Source: Belliella alkalica
GTDB lineage: Bacteria > Bacteroidota > Bacteroidia > Cytophagales > Cyclobacteriaceae
Length of the DNA: 64,000 bases
Direction of reading: 5' to 3'
NCBI RefSeq assembly: GCF_022549785.1
Contig: NZ_JAKZGO010000002.1
Span: 186,001 to 250,000 of the forward strand
Shown: piece by piece, positions 63,524 to 64,000 of the stretch
How the letters are laid out: each line of letters begins with the position of its first letter
How positions within the stretch are numbered: the stretch's first letter is position 1
Program-made: the position numbers and the translations under genes
Notes under the pieces: generated by a model
Database searches by the model: none
What the model saw: only the letters and a program-made list of their open reading frames with translations
Told to the model about the DNA's origin: nothing

Positions 63524-63542
63524 TTCGTGAATTTTCTTGATG

Positions 63543-63592
63543 AATCCTGATTTGATGAAAACCAATTTAAATTTCATCAAATCAGGATTTTG
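63543..63592 (+). terminator. Intrinsic terminator
   Basis: AATCCTGATTTGATGAAA pairs with TTTCATCAAATCAGGATT (18 bases each), then TT. It is downstream of the GIN-domain gene. Confidence 0.8.
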
Positions 63593-63796
63593 CATTTCAG
63601 TTTTCACTAGGAATCATGGATGCAATAAGCACTTTCACCTCAAGTTAATCTGAGAACACCAAACTGATCATGTGACGGATACTCAAGTAATTTTTATCGT
63701 TTTAGTGGATTAAAACTATTTAATCATTGAAAAATTTAATTTTTTAATATTTATTTATTAATTTGAGATATTGTAAATCACTAAAATTATAATGTT

Positions 63797-64000
63797 ATGG
63801 GTGTACCAATTATTTCTAATGTTGTAAATGGAATCAAAGGTGGATTAAAAGCTACCTTAAAAGGAACTGCTGATACAGGAAGTGTATTAGCAAACTCTGT
63901 AAAAAACGTTGCCGTCACGACACTTAAAGGGACAGGTGAGTTGGTTGTAAAAGGCTTACAAGTTCCGGCTTCGATTGTAGCAGGAGCATTTGAAGGTGTT
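63797..64000 (+). CDS. Partial hydrophobic, glycine-rich protein cut by the window end
   Basis: The frame starts ATGGGTGTACC at 63797 and is open to the window end, giving 68 residues with no stop. It begins MGVPIISNVVNGIKGGLKAT and is rich in Gly, Val, Lys and Thr, with a repeated GLK/LKGT-type pattern (GIKGGLKATLKGTADTG, TTLKGTGELVVKG). No signal peptide or domain is recognised. The start is the first ATG in the frame. A role cannot be given. Confidence 0.6.
   Translation, partial: MGVPIISNVVNGIKGGLKATLKGTADTGSVLANSVKNVAVTTLKGTGELVVKGLQVPASIVAGAFEGV

Noticed and set aside
1-64000. tRNA, rRNA, riboswitch or phage genes
   Set aside because: No tRNA-like cloverleaf, rRNA stretch, recognisable riboswitch core or phage structural protein was seen on reading.

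Overview
The window looks like chromosomal DNA of a Bacteroidota bacterium of the order Cytophagales, most probably a member or relative of Cyclobacteriaceae. The grounds are AT-rich DNA, almost no Shine-Dalgarno sequences, many Bacteroidota-type lipoproteins and signal peptides, 6-bladed beta-propeller lipoproteins, ECF sigma/membrane-TPR anti-sigma pairs, GIN-domain and DUF4412-type proteins, and an isomerase-type xylan pathway. Family placement is inference. No rRNA, tRNA, CRISPR array, intact insertion sequence or prophage was seen.

Region by region: (1) 1-3751 holds a TPR-CHAT caspase-like protein converging on an ECF sigma/anti-sigma pair. (2) 3979-21702 is a xylan/glucuronoxylan block. 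It contains a 7TM receptor with a transposase-type zinc-ribbon tail, a GH10 xylanase, an SDR (probable fructuronate reductase), a GH67 alpha-glucuronidase, a LacI-family repressor, uxuA, xylB, xylA, two beta-propeller lipoproteins and a GH43 enzyme. Five operator-like sites (TGAAATCGRT core) sit in its intergenic regions. (3) 21984-23827 has an OmpA-like protein and a small lipoprotein. (4) 24239-32019 is a four-gene operon: ECF sigma, anti-sigma, and two TPR-CHAT proteins, read on the minus strand. (5) 32448-40606 is a run of secreted proteins and lipoproteins of unknown function. (6) 40844-46155 and 50685-51909 hold stress-type genes: histone H1-like protein, TMEM175-type channel, GH13 enzyme, topoisomerase IB, SDR, CsbD and a coiled-coil lipoprotein. 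(7) 46204-50474 is a three-gene operon (SbnA-like synthase, FAD/NAD(P)-binding protein, Y4yA-like PLP enzyme) that looks like a small-molecule pathway. (8) 52018-58127 holds two histidine kinases, two single-domain response regulators and an NtrC-type regulator. (9) 58480-63523 has a GlxA-type AraC regulator and small SRPBCC, VOC, DoxX and GIN-domain proteins. A partial gene runs off the right end.

How the genes work together: GH10, GH43 and GH67 release xylose and glucuronate from xylan. XylA and XylB feed xylose to xylulose 5-phosphate. The SDR and UxuA carry fructuronate to 2-keto-3-deoxygluconate. The LacI-family protein probably controls them. In the CHAT loci, the anti-sigma proteins and the CHAT proteases should both face the periplasm, and both anti-sigmas carry PITRGE about 25 residues beyond the membrane. 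This suggests a proteolysis-controlled sigma pathway.

Non-coding structure is rich. A family of repeats with GATTATCCGC / GCGGATAATC-type ends occurs at about six intergenic sites, and a tandem repeat fills the gap upstream of the SDR gene. The strongest candidates for something undescribed are the sigma/anti-sigma/CHAT system, the 7TM-transposase-zinc-ribbon fusion, the three-gene PLP/FAD operon and the repeat family.
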